Positions 36,423 to 44,700 of a stretch of 64,000 bases of DNA are shown here, in pieces. Within the stretch, counting starts at the first letter, position 1; every line of letters starts with the position of its first letter. The position numbers and the translations under genes are program-made. The notes beneath the pieces are model-generated. The model was not told the DNA's origin. It was given only the letters and a program-made list of their open reading frames with translations, and searched no databases. The stretch is from Thioclava pacifica DSM 10166 (GTDB taxonomy: Bacteria > Pseudomonadota > Alphaproteobacteria > Rhodobacterales > Rhodobacteraceae), in NCBI RefSeq assembly GCF_000714535.1, contig NZ_AUND01000001.1:434001-498000 (forward strand), written 5' to 3'.

Positions 36423-37645
36423 TGCGGCGGGTTCTCTTTGTCGATGACGATCGGGCGGTGCGTGAGGCGCTGGGCCAGACGCTGGAACTCGCGGGGCTGC
36501 GGCCCACGCTGGCGGGCAGCTATATCGAGGCCAAGGACCATATCTCGACCGAGTTCGAGGGCGTAGTGGTCACCGATATCCGGATGCCGGGCAAGGATGG
36601 GTTCGCGCTCCTCGATCTCGTGCAGAAGGCCGATCCCGAGCTGCCGGTGGTGCTTCTGACTGGTGAGGCCGATGTGCCGATGGCGGTGCGCGCGATGGCG
36701 GGGGGAGCTTTCGATTTCCTCGAAAAACCCTGCTCGGGCAAGGATTTGCTGGCCGTTGTCGAGAAGGCGCTCGAAACCCGCGCGCGGGTGATGGAGGCGC
36801 GGTTCTCGCGCGCGGCGGGCAAGCGCGGCGATGCGGCGGCGCGGATGCTGGTGGGGGCCTCACCCGTGGCCGAGGCTCTGCGTGAGGCGGCGCGGCGCGC
36901 GGCTCGTTCAGGGGCGGAGGTGCTGATCACCGGGGCTCCGGGGGCGGGCAATTCGAAACTGGCCGAGGTGATCCACCTGCTTTCCACCAACGCTCGGCGT
37001 CCTTTCGTGAAGCTGGCGGCTGCGGGGCTGGATGTCGACGCGCTGGAGGCGGGATTCGTGCAGGCCGAGGGCGGCACGCTCTATCTCGACGAGGTCGCCG
37101 ACCTGCCGCAGCCCGCGCAATTCGCCCTGATCGAGCTGCTGGAGACCCGTCCCGCCACGCGCCTCATCGCGGGCACCTATCGCGATCTTCCGGGTGAGGC
37201 GCGTGCGGGCCGGTTCCATCCCGATCTCTATTGGCGGCTGGAAGCACTGAAGCTGCGCATCCCGTCGCTGTCGGAACGGCCCGAGGACATCCCGGCGCTG
37301 TTTCGCCACTATGTCGCGACCGCCTGCGAGCAGGCCAACCTGCGCGTGCCCGAGATCCCGCCCGAGTTGACCGCGCAGCTGATGGCGCGGGACTGGCCCG
37401 GAAATGCCCGCGCGCTGATGTCCGAGGCGATGCGCTTCGCGATGGGGCTGGAGGCGGGCGAGCCCCCGGCGGAGCTGGGCCTTGCCGAGCGCATGGCCGC
37501 GGTCGAGAGGTCACTTCTGGCCGAGGCGCTGGGGCGCGCCAAGGGCAATGCGACCGAGGCGGCGGCGGCGCTACGCCTGCCACGCAAGACCTTCTACGAC
37601 AAGCTCGCACGGCACGGGCTGCGCGCGGAGGATTTCCGCGACTGA
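36419..37645 (+). CDS. dctD: NtrC/DctD-type response regulator with a degenerate sigma-54 domain
   Basis: A 408-residue regulator. The receiver domain has D53 (VVTDIRMPG) as phosphate acceptor with T81 and K103. The central AAA-like domain is degenerate: the Walker A loop reads GAPGAGNS with N178 where lysine is expected, and the 20-odd residues containing GAFTGA are missing between FVKLAA and the intact Walker B GGTLYLDE (about 218-225). A Fis-type helix-turn-helix (NATEAAAALRLPRKTFYDKL) ends the protein. It therefore should not open sigma-54 promoters, resembling R. capsulatus NtrC or TyrR, which act with sigma-70. Confidence 0.88.
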   Translation: MMRRVLFVDDDRAVREALGQTLELAGLRPTLAGSYIEAKDHISTEFEGVVVTDIRMPGKDGFALLDLVQKADPELPVVLLTGEADVPMAVRAMAGGAFDFLEKPCSGKDLLAVVEKALETRARVMEARFSRAAGKRGDAAARMLVGASPVAEALREAARRAARSGAEVLITGAPGAGNSKLAEVIHLLSTNARRPFVKLAAAGLDVDALEAGFVQAEGGTLYLDEVADLPQPAQFALIELLETRPATRLIAGTYRDLPGEARAGRFHPDLYWRLEALKLRIPSLSERPEDIPALFRHYVATACEQANLRVPEIPPELTAQLMARDWPGNARALMSEAMRFAMGLEAGEPPAELGLAERMAAVERSLLAEALGRAKGNATEAAAALRLPRKTFYDKLARHGLRAEDFRD

Positions 37646-37703
37646 GCCACGCGGCCTGACCGGGGTGACTCGTGGCGAAATCTCGCATTGGGGTATGGGA
37701 TGC

Positions 37704-37721
37704 TGTGCGGAATTCCGCACA
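37704..37721. promoter_or_regulatory. 18-bp perfect palindrome, candidate DctD operator
   Basis: TGTGCGGAATTCCGCACA is a perfect dyad in the 243-base gap between dctD and dctP. It is 168 bases before the dctP start codon and about 50-65 bases upstream of an AT-rich stretch with TATAAT at 37769-37774. From memory, rhizobial DctD sites upstream of dctA have a similar GTGCGG/CCGCAC core; this needs checking. No GG-N10-GC sigma-54 element was found. Confidence 0.7.
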
Positions 37722-37740
37722 CGCTGTGCTACGGCCTTCG

Positions 37741-37800
37741 CGAGATATTTTGTTAAGTATAAGAAATATATAATTAAAATGACCGCGTCATAATGTCTTC
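37741..37800 (+). promoter_or_regulatory. AT-rich probable promoter of dctPQM
   Basis: This stretch is by far the most AT-rich in the neighbourhood and contains TTGTTA (37750-37755) and TATAAT (37769-37774). Their 13-base spacing is too short for a standard pair, so only the -10 is suggested. It lies downstream of the palindrome and upstream of a leader of about 100 bases with GGAGG before dctP. Confidence 0.5.
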
Positions 37801-37888
37801 ACGAAACAGTTGATCGCGTGCCTCGGCGGCTTTTCTGTGTCGTCAATGCCGGGGAGGACCGGCACGGACTGATTTTCGGGAGGAAAAT

Positions 37889-38899
37889 ATGAAGAAATTC
37901 ACCGCCGCCATTTCGGCGCTCGCCCTCGTGGCTTCGGCTGGCATCGCCATGGCCAATCCGGAAGGCTGCGACGATGGCGAAATGGTCATCAAGTTCAGCC
38001 ACGTCACCAATACCGACAAGCACCCGAAAGGGATCGCTGCGGCGCTGTTCGCCAAGCGCCTGAACGCCGAGATGGATGGCAAGGCTTGTGTCGAGGTTTA
38101 CCCGAACTCGACGCTCTACAACGATGACCAGGTGCTCGAGGCGATGCTTCAGGGCGACGTCCAGATGGCCGCTCCCTCGCTGTCGAAATTCGAGACCTTC
38201 ACCAAGAAGTACCGCATTTTCGACCTGCCCTTCATGTTCAAGAACATGGATGCCGTGGACGAGTTCCAGAACTCCGAAATCGGTCAGAACATGAAGAACG
38301 CGATGGTGCGTCGTGGGCTTCAGGGTCTCGAATTCTGGCATTCCGGCCTGAAGCAGTTCTCGGCCAACAAGCCGCTGCTCGTGCCGGGCGATGCCGCGGG
38401 CCTGAAATTCCGCGTCCAGCCCTCCGACGTGCTGATTGCGCAGATGAAGGCGCTCGACGCCTCGCCGCAGCCGATGGCCTTCTCGGAAGTCTATGGCGCG
38501 CTGCAGACCGGCGTTGTCGACGGTCAGGAGAACACCTGGTCGAATATCTATGGCCAGAAGTTCTACGAAGTTCAGGACGGCACCACCGAGACCAATCACG
38601 GCCTGCTCGACTACATGGTCGTGACCTCGGTTGACTGGTGGGAAAGCCTCGACCCGGCGATCCGCGACCAGATCGCGACGATCCTGCACGAGGTCACCGT
38701 CGAGCGGAACGCTGCGATCAACGATGTCGAGGCGAACTCCAAGCAGTCGATCATCGACGCCGGCGGCGTGATCCGCGAGCTGACCCCCGAGCAGCGTCAG
38801 CAATGGGTCGATGTGATGAAGCCGGTCTGGGATCAGTTCAAGGACGACGTGGGCCAGGAAAACATCGACGCGGCTCAGGCGATCAACGCCAAGCACTGA
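37889..38899 (+). CDS. dctP: TRAP transporter substrate-binding protein DctP
   Basis: A 336-residue periplasmic solute receptor with a signal peptide (MKKFTAAISALALVASAGIAMA, cleavage near 22). The TRAP-P core is present: FSHVTNTDKHPKG, FAKRLNAEMDGKACVEVYPN, the arginine-containing LKFRVQPSD that grips the substrate carboxylate, and GVVDGQENTWSNIYGQKFYEVQ. It captures C4-dicarboxylates such as malate, fumarate or succinate by family and context. GGGAGG precedes the start. Confidence 0.95.
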   Translation: MKKFTAAISALALVASAGIAMANPEGCDDGEMVIKFSHVTNTDKHPKGIAAALFAKRLNAEMDGKACVEVYPNSTLYNDDQVLEAMLQGDVQMAAPSLSKFETFTKKYRIFDLPFMFKNMDAVDEFQNSEIGQNMKNAMVRRGLQGLEFWHSGLKQFSANKPLLVPGDAAGLKFRVQPSDVLIAQMKALDASPQPMAFSEVYGALQTGVVDGQENTWSNIYGQKFYEVQDGTTETNHGLLDYMVVTSVDWWESLDPAIRDQIATILHEVTVERNAAINDVEANSKQSIIDAGGVIRELTPEQRQQWVDVMKPVWDQFKDDVGQENIDAAQAINAKH

Positions 38900-38910
38900 T
38901 CGAAACCCCG

Positions 38911-38985
38911 GACGGGCAGGCATCCCTTGACCTTGCCCGTTCACCGGCGCGCGCGGTCCCCACACGCTGCGCGCGCCCTTTCCTC
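38911..38985 (+). terminator. Two hairpins between dctP and dctQ, likely attenuator or mRNA stabiliser
   Basis: ACGGGCAGG (38912-38920) pairs with CCTTGCCCGT (38931-38940, one bulge), and GGCGCGCGC (38946-38954) pairs with GCGCGCGCC (38969-38977), followed by CTTTCCTCT. Partial termination here would give more binding protein than membrane subunits, as is common in TRAP operons. Confidence 0.6.
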
Positions 38986-39005
38986 TGCAACGCAAGGAGA
39001 GTCCC

Positions 39006-39689
39006 ATGTCGCAGCGTTACGAGCCGCGCTCCGCCCTTTCGCGAGCAATCCATAATGCCGAAGAGACCCTGATCGCGCTGATCCTTGGCGTGATGACCCT
39101 GATCACCTTCGTCAATGTGGTGCTGCGGTATGTCTTCAATTCCTCGCTGATCTGGGGGCTGGAGGTGACGCTGATCCTCTTTGCCTGGCTGGTCCTGCTG
39201 GGGATGTCCTATGCGGTGAAAGTCACCGCGCATCTGGGCGTCGACGCGGTGATCAACATGCTGCGCCCCGGTCCGCGCAAGCTGGTCGGCCTTCTGGCCG
39301 CCGCGCTGTGCATCCTCTATGCGGTGCTGCTGATGAAAGGCGCGTGGGATTACTGGGCACCGTTCGCGGGGCTCGAACAGACGGGCGGGCGCTGGTTCCC
39401 GACCGGGTTCATCCAGACCCGCGACCGTGCCTTCTACGAGACCGACCAGGTGCCAATGGCGCATGGGCTCGCGGTCTGGCTGGGCAATCTCGTCAATCAG
39501 GGCGAAGCCTATGACAAGCTGCCTCGCTTCATCCCCTATTTCATCCTGCCCTTCGGGGTCGGGCTGCTGCTGATCCGCTTCGTGCAGGCGGGGATCGGGA
39601 TCGTGCTCGGCAAGCGTTCGGCGCTGATCGTGAGCCATGAAGCCGAAGACCAGGTGGCCGATGTGGCCCATATGAACAAGGACGACTGA
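39006..39689 (+). CDS. dctQ: TRAP transporter small membrane subunit DctQ
   Basis: A 227-residue subunit with four membrane helices (about 22-42, 55-75, 92-112 and 178-200). The DctQ pattern LIALILGVMTLITFVNVVLRYVFNSSLIWGLEVTLILFAWLVLLG is clear, but a soluble insert of about 60 residues (from GLEQTGGRWFP to DKLPRF) separates the last two helices, making it longer than typical ~170-residue DctQ. AAGGAGA precedes the ATG. It forms the permease with DctM, starting 3 bases after its stop. Confidence 0.92.
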   Translation: MSQRYEPRSALSRAIHNAEETLIALILGVMTLITFVNVVLRYVFNSSLIWGLEVTLILFAWLVLLGMSYAVKVTAHLGVDAVINMLRPGPRKLVGLLAAALCILYAVLLMKGAWDYWAPFAGLEQTGGRWFPTGFIQTRDRAFYETDQVPMAHGLAVWLGNLVNQGEAYDKLPRFIPYFILPFGVGLLLIRFVQAGIGIVLGKRSALIVSHEAEDQVADVAHMNKDD

Positions 39690-39692
39690 GGC

Positions 39693-41081
39693 ATGGATAT
39701 CCTTTTCCTCTTTCTGATGGTGATCGGCTTCATGCTGGTTGGCGTGCCGATCGCGGTCTCGCTGGGTCTGGCCTCGACGCTGTTCCTGCTGATCTTCTCG
39801 GATGCCTCGCTCGCCTCGATCGCGCAGTCGCTCTATGATGCGATGGACAACCACGCGACGCTGCTGGCGATCCCGTTCTTCATCCTCGCCTCAAGCTTCA
39901 TGTCGACGGGCGGGGTGGCCAAGCGCATCATCCGCTTCGCCATCGCCGTGGTGGGCCATTTCCCGGGCGGTCTGGCGATCGCGGGCGTCTTCGCCTGCAT
40001 GCTCTTCGCGGCGCTTTCGGGCTCGAGCCCCGCGACCGTGGTCGCCATCGGCTCGATCGTGATCGCGGCGATGCGGCAGGTCGGTTACTCGAAGGATTTC
40101 GCCGCGGGCGTGATCTGTAACGCCGGTACGCTCGGCATCCTGATCCCGCCTTCGATCGTGATGGTGGTCTACGCCTCGGCGACCGACGTTTCGGTTGGCC
40201 GGATGTTCCTTGCGGGCGTCATCCCCGGCATTCTCGCCGGCCTGATGCTGATGGCGACGATCCTCTTCATCGCGATCCGGCGCAATCTGCCCAAAGGCGA
40301 CTGGCTGGGCTGGGGCGAGGTCTGGGCAAGCTTCCGCGATGCGTTCTGGGGGCTGATGCTGATCGTGATCATCATGGTCGGTCTCTACGGCATCCCCGGC
40401 ATCACCGGCGGTATCTTCACCCCGACCGAGGCCGCGGCCGTCGCCGCTGTCTATGCCTGGATCGTGGCGAATTTCATCTATCGCGACATGGGGCCGCTCG
40501 ATCAGGGCGAGACGAAGCTCTCGCTGCTGCAACGCCCGCAGGCGATCCTCGAAGTGTTCTGGCACAAGGCCACCCGCGACACGCTGTTCGAGGCGGGCAA
40601 GCTGACGATCACGCTGATGTTCATCATCGCCAACGCGCTGATCCTCAAGCACGTCCTCACCGACGAGCAGATCCCGCAGAAGATCACCGAGGCGATGATC
40701 GGCGCGGGCCTGGGCAAGATCATGTTCCTCGTGATCGTCAACGTGATCCTGCTGATCGGAGGGCAGTTCATGGAGCCCTCGGGGCTGATCCTGATCGTCG
40801 CGCCGCTCGTGTTCCCGATCGCGATGGAGCTGGGGATCGACCCGATCCATCTGGGCATCATCATGGTGGTGAACATGGAGATCGGGATGATCACGCCACC
40901 TGTGGGTCTGAACCTCTTCGTGACCTCCGGGGTCGCGGGGATGCCGATCATGCGGGTGGTGAAGGCGGCGGCGCCCTTCCTCGCGGTGCTCTTCGTCTTC
41001 CTGATCCTGATAACCTATGTGCCGTTCCTCTCGACCTGGTTGCCGACGATGGCGATGGGGCCGGAGACGATCGTGAAATAA
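39693..41081 (+). CDS. dctM: TRAP transporter large membrane subunit DctM
   Basis: A 462-residue ion-transporter-superfamily permease with about 12 helices that moves dicarboxylates inward with sodium or protons. Typical features: FLLMVIGFMLVGVPIAVSLGLAS at the start, PFFILASSFMSTGGVAKRII, FAALSGSSPATVVAIGSI, and GMITPPVGLNLFVTSGVAGMP near the end. It is the last gene of dctPQM; a strong terminator follows. Confidence 0.95.
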   Translation: MDILFLFLMVIGFMLVGVPIAVSLGLASTLFLLIFSDASLASIAQSLYDAMDNHATLLAIPFFILASSFMSTGGVAKRIIRFAIAVVGHFPGGLAIAGVFACMLFAALSGSSPATVVAIGSIVIAAMRQVGYSKDFAAGVICNAGTLGILIPPSIVMVVYASATDVSVGRMFLAGVIPGILAGLMLMATILFIAIRRNLPKGDWLGWGEVWASFRDAFWGLMLIVIIMVGLYGIPGITGGIFTPTEAAAVAAVYAWIVANFIYRDMGPLDQGETKLSLLQRPQAILEVFWHKATRDTLFEAGKLTITLMFIIANALILKHVLTDEQIPQKITEAMIGAGLGKIMFLVIVNVILLIGGQFMEPSGLILIVAPLVFPIAMELGIDPIHLGIIMVVNMEIGMITPPVGLNLFVTSGVAGMPIMRVVKAAAPFLAVLFVFLILITYVPFLSTWLPTMAMGPETIVK

Positions 41082-41127
41082 AGCGTCGGGGCAGGGCCGA
41101 ATGGTCAGCTGCCCCGCATACCGACCT

Positions 41128-41165
41128 GCGCGCCCATGGCCTGGCCATGCGGCGCGCTTTTTCTT
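41128..41165 (+). terminator. Strong intrinsic terminator of dctPQM
   Basis: GCGCGCC plus CATGGCC (41128-41141) pairs with GGCCATG (41143-41149), a bulged C, and GGCGCGC (41151-41157), followed by TTTTTCTT. A smaller GGGGCAG/CTGCCCC hairpin lies just before it. Confidence 0.92.
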
Positions 41166-41373
41166 GGCTCAGGCGACAGGGAGGCCGGATCGGCCCTCTC
41201 ACGATCTCGCGCCGGGAGTCGGGATCCGGAACCGCCGGAAAATCGGTCAGAAGCGCGCAAGCTGCGGGTGACGCAAAATCCACGCATGCAGAAGGCTCGC
41301 GCGCTTCTCGTTTGACCCTTCCGGGCAAGGCGGCCTAGATAAGGGCCAGAGACGGGGCGCGGAGTTATTTGCC

Positions 41374-42750
41374 ATGAAGGTCATCATCTGCGGGGCGGGT
41401 CAGGTCGGTTGGCAAATCGCACGGCATCTCGCGGGAGAGCGCAACGACGTGACGGTGGTCGATTCGAACCCCGATCTCGTGCGCCGCGCTGCCGATACGC
41501 TCGACGTGCAAGGCGTGGTGGGCTTTGCCTCGCATCCCGGTATCCTGGAACAAGCGGGCGCGCGCGATTGCGACCTGATGATCGCGGCGACCCATTCCGA
41601 CGAGGTCAACATGGTGACCTGTCAGGTCGCGATGTCGGTCTTCGGGATCACCCGCAAGATCGCCCGGATCCGGGCGCAGAGCTATCTTCAGCCGCAATAT
41701 TCCGATCTCTACCGGCGCGATCACCTGCCGATCGACGTGGTTATCAGTCCCGAGCGCGAGGTGGCCGAGGCCGCGTTGCAGCGTCTGGCGGCGCCCTCGA
41801 CCTTCGATACCGAGAGCTTCCTTGACGAAAAGTTGCAGCTCCTGGGGATCGAGCTCGATGCCGATTGCCCGGTGCTCGACACGCCCCTGCGCCAGCTCAC
41901 GGACCTGTTCTCGACCTTGCGCGCGCTGGTGGTCGGGATTCGGCGTGAGGGGCGGCTTTTCGCGCCCGAGCCGGGCGATCAGCTTTTCGCGGGCGATCAG
42001 ATCTACGTTTTCTCCCATATCGAGGACGTGGCGCGCACGCTTGATATCTTCGGCAAAGCGACCCGCAAGCAGGAGCGCGTCGTGATCATTGGCGGCGGCA
42101 ATGTGGGGCTGGGCGTCGCGCGCGCGCTCGAGGCGCGCACCGACCGGGTGCGTGCGAAGATCATCGAGCGCGATCGTTCCCAGGCGGAACGCGCAGCCGA
42201 TGCGCTTGACCGGACGATCGTGCTCAATGGCGACGGGATGAGCGCGGAACTGCTTGAAGAGGCCAATATCGAAAGCGCCGATGCGGTGCTGGCCGTCACC
42301 GATGACGACAAGACCAATATCCTCGTTTCGGTGCGCGCCAAGCAGGCTGGCTGCAAGATGGCGATTTGTCTGATCAACGACCCGACGCTCGCGCCCTTGC
42401 TCTCGGCGCTCGATATCGACGCCTATATCAACCCCCGCGCGACGACCGTGTCCTCGATCCTGCGTCATATCCGGCATGGCCGCGTGCGCGCGATCTACTC
42501 GATCGGCGATGCCGAGGCCGAGGTGATCGAGGCACAGGTCATGGGCACCTCGCCCATGTCGGGCAAGGCCGTGCGCGAGGTGGATTTCCCCGAAGGCGTG
42601 CTGCTGGGTGCGATCCGCAAAGGCGACAAGATCGTCAAGCCGCACGGCAATACCCGCATCGAAGAGGGCGATATCGTCGTGCTCTTCGCGCTGACCCCCG
42701 ATGTGCCAGAGGTGGAGCGCCTGTTGCAGGTCTCCATCGACTTCTTCTGA
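41374..42750 (+). CDS. trkA: Trk potassium system peripheral NAD-binding protein TrkA
   Basis: A 458-residue cytoplasmic gating subunit with two repeated RCK units. Each unit has an RCK-N Rossmann fold (MKVIICGAGQVGWQIARHLA at residue 1 and RVVIIGGGNVGLGVARALEA at about 232) and an RCK-C domain. It binds NAD(H) or ATP and controls TrkH. trkH starts 13 bases after its stop. A 208-base gap with no visible feature separates it from the dctPQM terminator. Confidence 0.95.
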   Translation: MKVIICGAGQVGWQIARHLAGERNDVTVVDSNPDLVRRAADTLDVQGVVGFASHPGILEQAGARDCDLMIAATHSDEVNMVTCQVAMSVFGITRKIARIRAQSYLQPQYSDLYRRDHLPIDVVISPEREVAEAALQRLAAPSTFDTESFLDEKLQLLGIELDADCPVLDTPLRQLTDLFSTLRALVVGIRREGRLFAPEPGDQLFAGDQIYVFSHIEDVARTLDIFGKATRKQERVVIIGGGNVGLGVARALEARTDRVRAKIIERDRSQAERAADALDRTIVLNGDGMSAELLEEANIESADAVLAVTDDDKTNILVSVRAKQAGCKMAICLINDPTLAPLLSALDIDAYINPRATTVSSILRHIRHGRVRAIYSIGDAEAEVIEAQVMGTSPMSGKAVREVDFPEGVLLGAIRKGDKIVKPHGNTRIEEGDIVVLFALTPDVPEVERLLQVSIDFF

Positions 42751-42763
42751 GAGCGGGCGGGCG

Positions 42764-44287
42764 ATGGAGCGCGCGATCCGGGCCTTGCCTCTGCCGATCC
42801 TTCTGATGGGGGCGACGGCGCTGGCTATGTATCTGCCGGCGACCCATGCGTTGATCACCCATCACCACCACACCGCGCGGGCCTTCTTTTATTCGGGCAC
42901 GCTGTTCTTGTTCCTCACCGCGCTGGTTGCGCTGGCCAATGCCGCCAATCCGCGCCCGCGCCGGGCAGGGCGGGCGAGCCTGCTGACGATGCTGGGCGCT
43001 TTCACGATCCTGCCCGCGATGCTGGCCGTGCCCTTCGATGTGGCGGTGCCCGATACGAGTTTCTTCAACAGCTGGTGGGAGATGGTCTCGTCCTTCACCA
43101 CCACGGGCGGCACGCTCTACGAGCCTGACCGGTTGATCGGATCGGTGCATCTCTGGCGCGGCCTGGTCGCGTGGATGGGGGGCTTCTTCATCCTCGTGAT
43201 GGCGATCGCGGTGCTGGCGCCGATGCGTCTGGGTGGCTTCGAGGTGTTTTTCTCGGGCGGGCCGTCGGGCGCGCCGAGCGCCGCGGCCCCCGCCGCTGAT
43301 GGCGGCGCGGAGACCTCCGAGCGCATCGCCCATTATGCCGTGACCATCGCGCCGATCTATACCGGGCTCACGATCCTGCTCTGGGTGCTGTTGCTGATGG
43401 CGGGCGACGAGCCGCTGGTGGCACTGATCCATGCGATGTCGACGCTGTCCACGTCCGGGATCTCGCCAGTGGGCGGGATGCAGGGCACGGGCTCTGGCCT
43501 GTCGGGCGAGGCACTGATTTTCGTCTTCCTGCTGCCCGCGCTCTCGCGCCGGCTCTGGCCCGGAGGCGGAGAGCTGCGCGCTTCCGAACGCCTCGGCAAT
43601 GATCCTGAGCTGCGTCTGGCGGGCGCATTGGTGCTCATCGTGCCGGCCTTCCTGTTCCTGCGCCATTGGATCGCGGCGCTCGAAGTGCGCATGCCCGCCG
43701 ATTTCGGGGCGATCTTCAACTCGATCTGGGGGTCGCTGTTCACCTCGCTCTCGTTCCTGACCACCACCGGCTTCGAATCGAGCGCCTGGCACGATGCGCG
43801 CGACTGGTCGGGGCTGAGCACGCCGGGGCTGATCCTCGCAGGGCTCGCGATCATCGGCGGGGGCGTCGCCACGACGGCGGGTGGCGTCCGCCTGCTGCGT
43901 GTCTATGCGCTCTTGCGTCATGGCGAGCGCGAACTCGACAAGCTGATCTATCCCAACTCGATCGCAGGCGGTGGCTCGATGGCACGCAGGCTGCGTCGCG
44001 AAGGCGCCTATATCAGCTGGATTTTCTTCATGCTTTTCGCGATTTCGATCGCGGCGGTGATGATGGCGGTCTCGCTTTTTGGACTGTCCTTCGAGCCCGC
44101 GTCGATCCTGACCATCGCGGCGCTCTCGAATACCGGCCCGCTTGCCGGGATCGCGGCGGATGTGCCCCTGAGCTGGGCGCATCTGAGCGACCCGATCAAG
44201 GCGATCTTCGCACTGGCGATGGTGCTCGGGCGGCTCGAGACTCTCGCCATCATCGCGCTTTTCAATCCCGAATTCTGGCGGGGTTGA
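42764..44287 (+). CDS. trkH: Trk potassium uptake channel TrkH
   Basis: A 507-residue membrane channel of the Trk/Ktr/HKT type with four pore repeats. Selectivity-filter-like sequences are FTTTGGTLYE, STLSTSGISPVG, FLTTTGFESSAW and SNTGPLAG. It moves K+ with H+ under TrkA control. A proline/alanine-rich cytoplasmic insert lies near residues 165-180. The ATG at 42764 is used; a longer frame would overlap trkA. Confidence 0.93.
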   Translation: MERAIRALPLPILLMGATALAMYLPATHALITHHHHTARAFFYSGTLFLFLTALVALANAANPRPRRAGRASLLTMLGAFTILPAMLAVPFDVAVPDTSFFNSWWEMVSSFTTTGGTLYEPDRLIGSVHLWRGLVAWMGGFFILVMAIAVLAPMRLGGFEVFFSGGPSGAPSAAAPAADGGAETSERIAHYAVTIAPIYTGLTILLWVLLLMAGDEPLVALIHAMSTLSTSGISPVGGMQGTGSGLSGEALIFVFLLPALSRRLWPGGGELRASERLGNDPELRLAGALVLIVPAFLFLRHWIAALEVRMPADFGAIFNSIWGSLFTSLSFLTTTGFESSAWHDARDWSGLSTPGLILAGLAIIGGGVATTAGGVRLLRVYALLRHGERELDKLIYPNSIAGGGSMARRLRREGAYISWIFFMLFAISIAAVMMAVSLFGLSFEPASILTIAALSNTGPLAGIAADVPLSWAHLSDPIKAIFALAMVLGRLETLAIIALFNPEFWRG

Positions 44288-44368
44288 GTTTCCAGATCGT
44301 GCGCAAAAAGCCGCCTTCTGCCTAACAATATGTTTTTGGGGCTGGAATCTCCCGCGCGGCGCTGCATA

Positions 44369-44380
44369 CTTGTTAACAAG
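44369..44380. promoter_or_regulatory. 12-bp perfect palindrome upstream of hfq
   Basis: CTTGTTAACAAG is a perfect dyad 57 bases before the hfq start codon, overlapping a possible extended -10 (TGCATACT, 44363-44370). It could be an operator or, in RNA, a weak hairpin. Confidence 0.4.
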
Positions 44381-44437
44381 AGGGCAGGCCGTGTGAGGCC
44401 ACCCTGGACGCGCGACAAGAACAAGGGCAAAAACAAT

Positions 44438-44671
44438 ATGGCTGGCGACAAACAGAACCTGCAAGACGCATTTCTCAACCATGTGCGCAAGACAAAGGTT
44501 CCCGTCACGATCTTCCTTATCAACGGGGTGAAGCTGCAAGGCGTGATCACCTGGTTTGACAACTTCTGCGTGCTGCTGCGTCGTGACGGGCAATCGCAGC
44601 TGGTCTACAAGCATGCGATTTCGACCATCATGCCGGGCCAGCCGATTTCGCTCTACGAAGGCGACGATTGA
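44438..44671 (+). CDS. hfq: RNA chaperone Hfq
   Basis: A 77-residue Sm-like protein forming a hexameric ring that pairs small RNAs with mRNAs. The Sm1 motif ([21 protein letters not shown]) and Sm2 motif ([12 protein letters not shown], with the YKHA proximal-site residues) are intact. The short C-terminus without the E. coli tail is usual in Rhodobacteraceae. hflX follows 29 bases downstream, as in many proteobacteria. Confidence 0.97.
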   Translation: MAGDKQNLQDAFLNHVRKTKVPVTIFLINGVKLQGVITWFDNFCVLLRRDGQSQLVYKHAISTIMPGQPISLYEGDD

Positions 44672-44700
44672 GCGACATCGCATCCTGAGCGAAGCGCATC

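Noticed and set aside
37660-37700. Sigma-54 promoter in front of dctP
   Set aside because: TGGCGAAATCTCGCA has GG and GC separated by 9 rather than 10 bases and lies upstream of the palindrome, so it does not fit a -24/-12 element.
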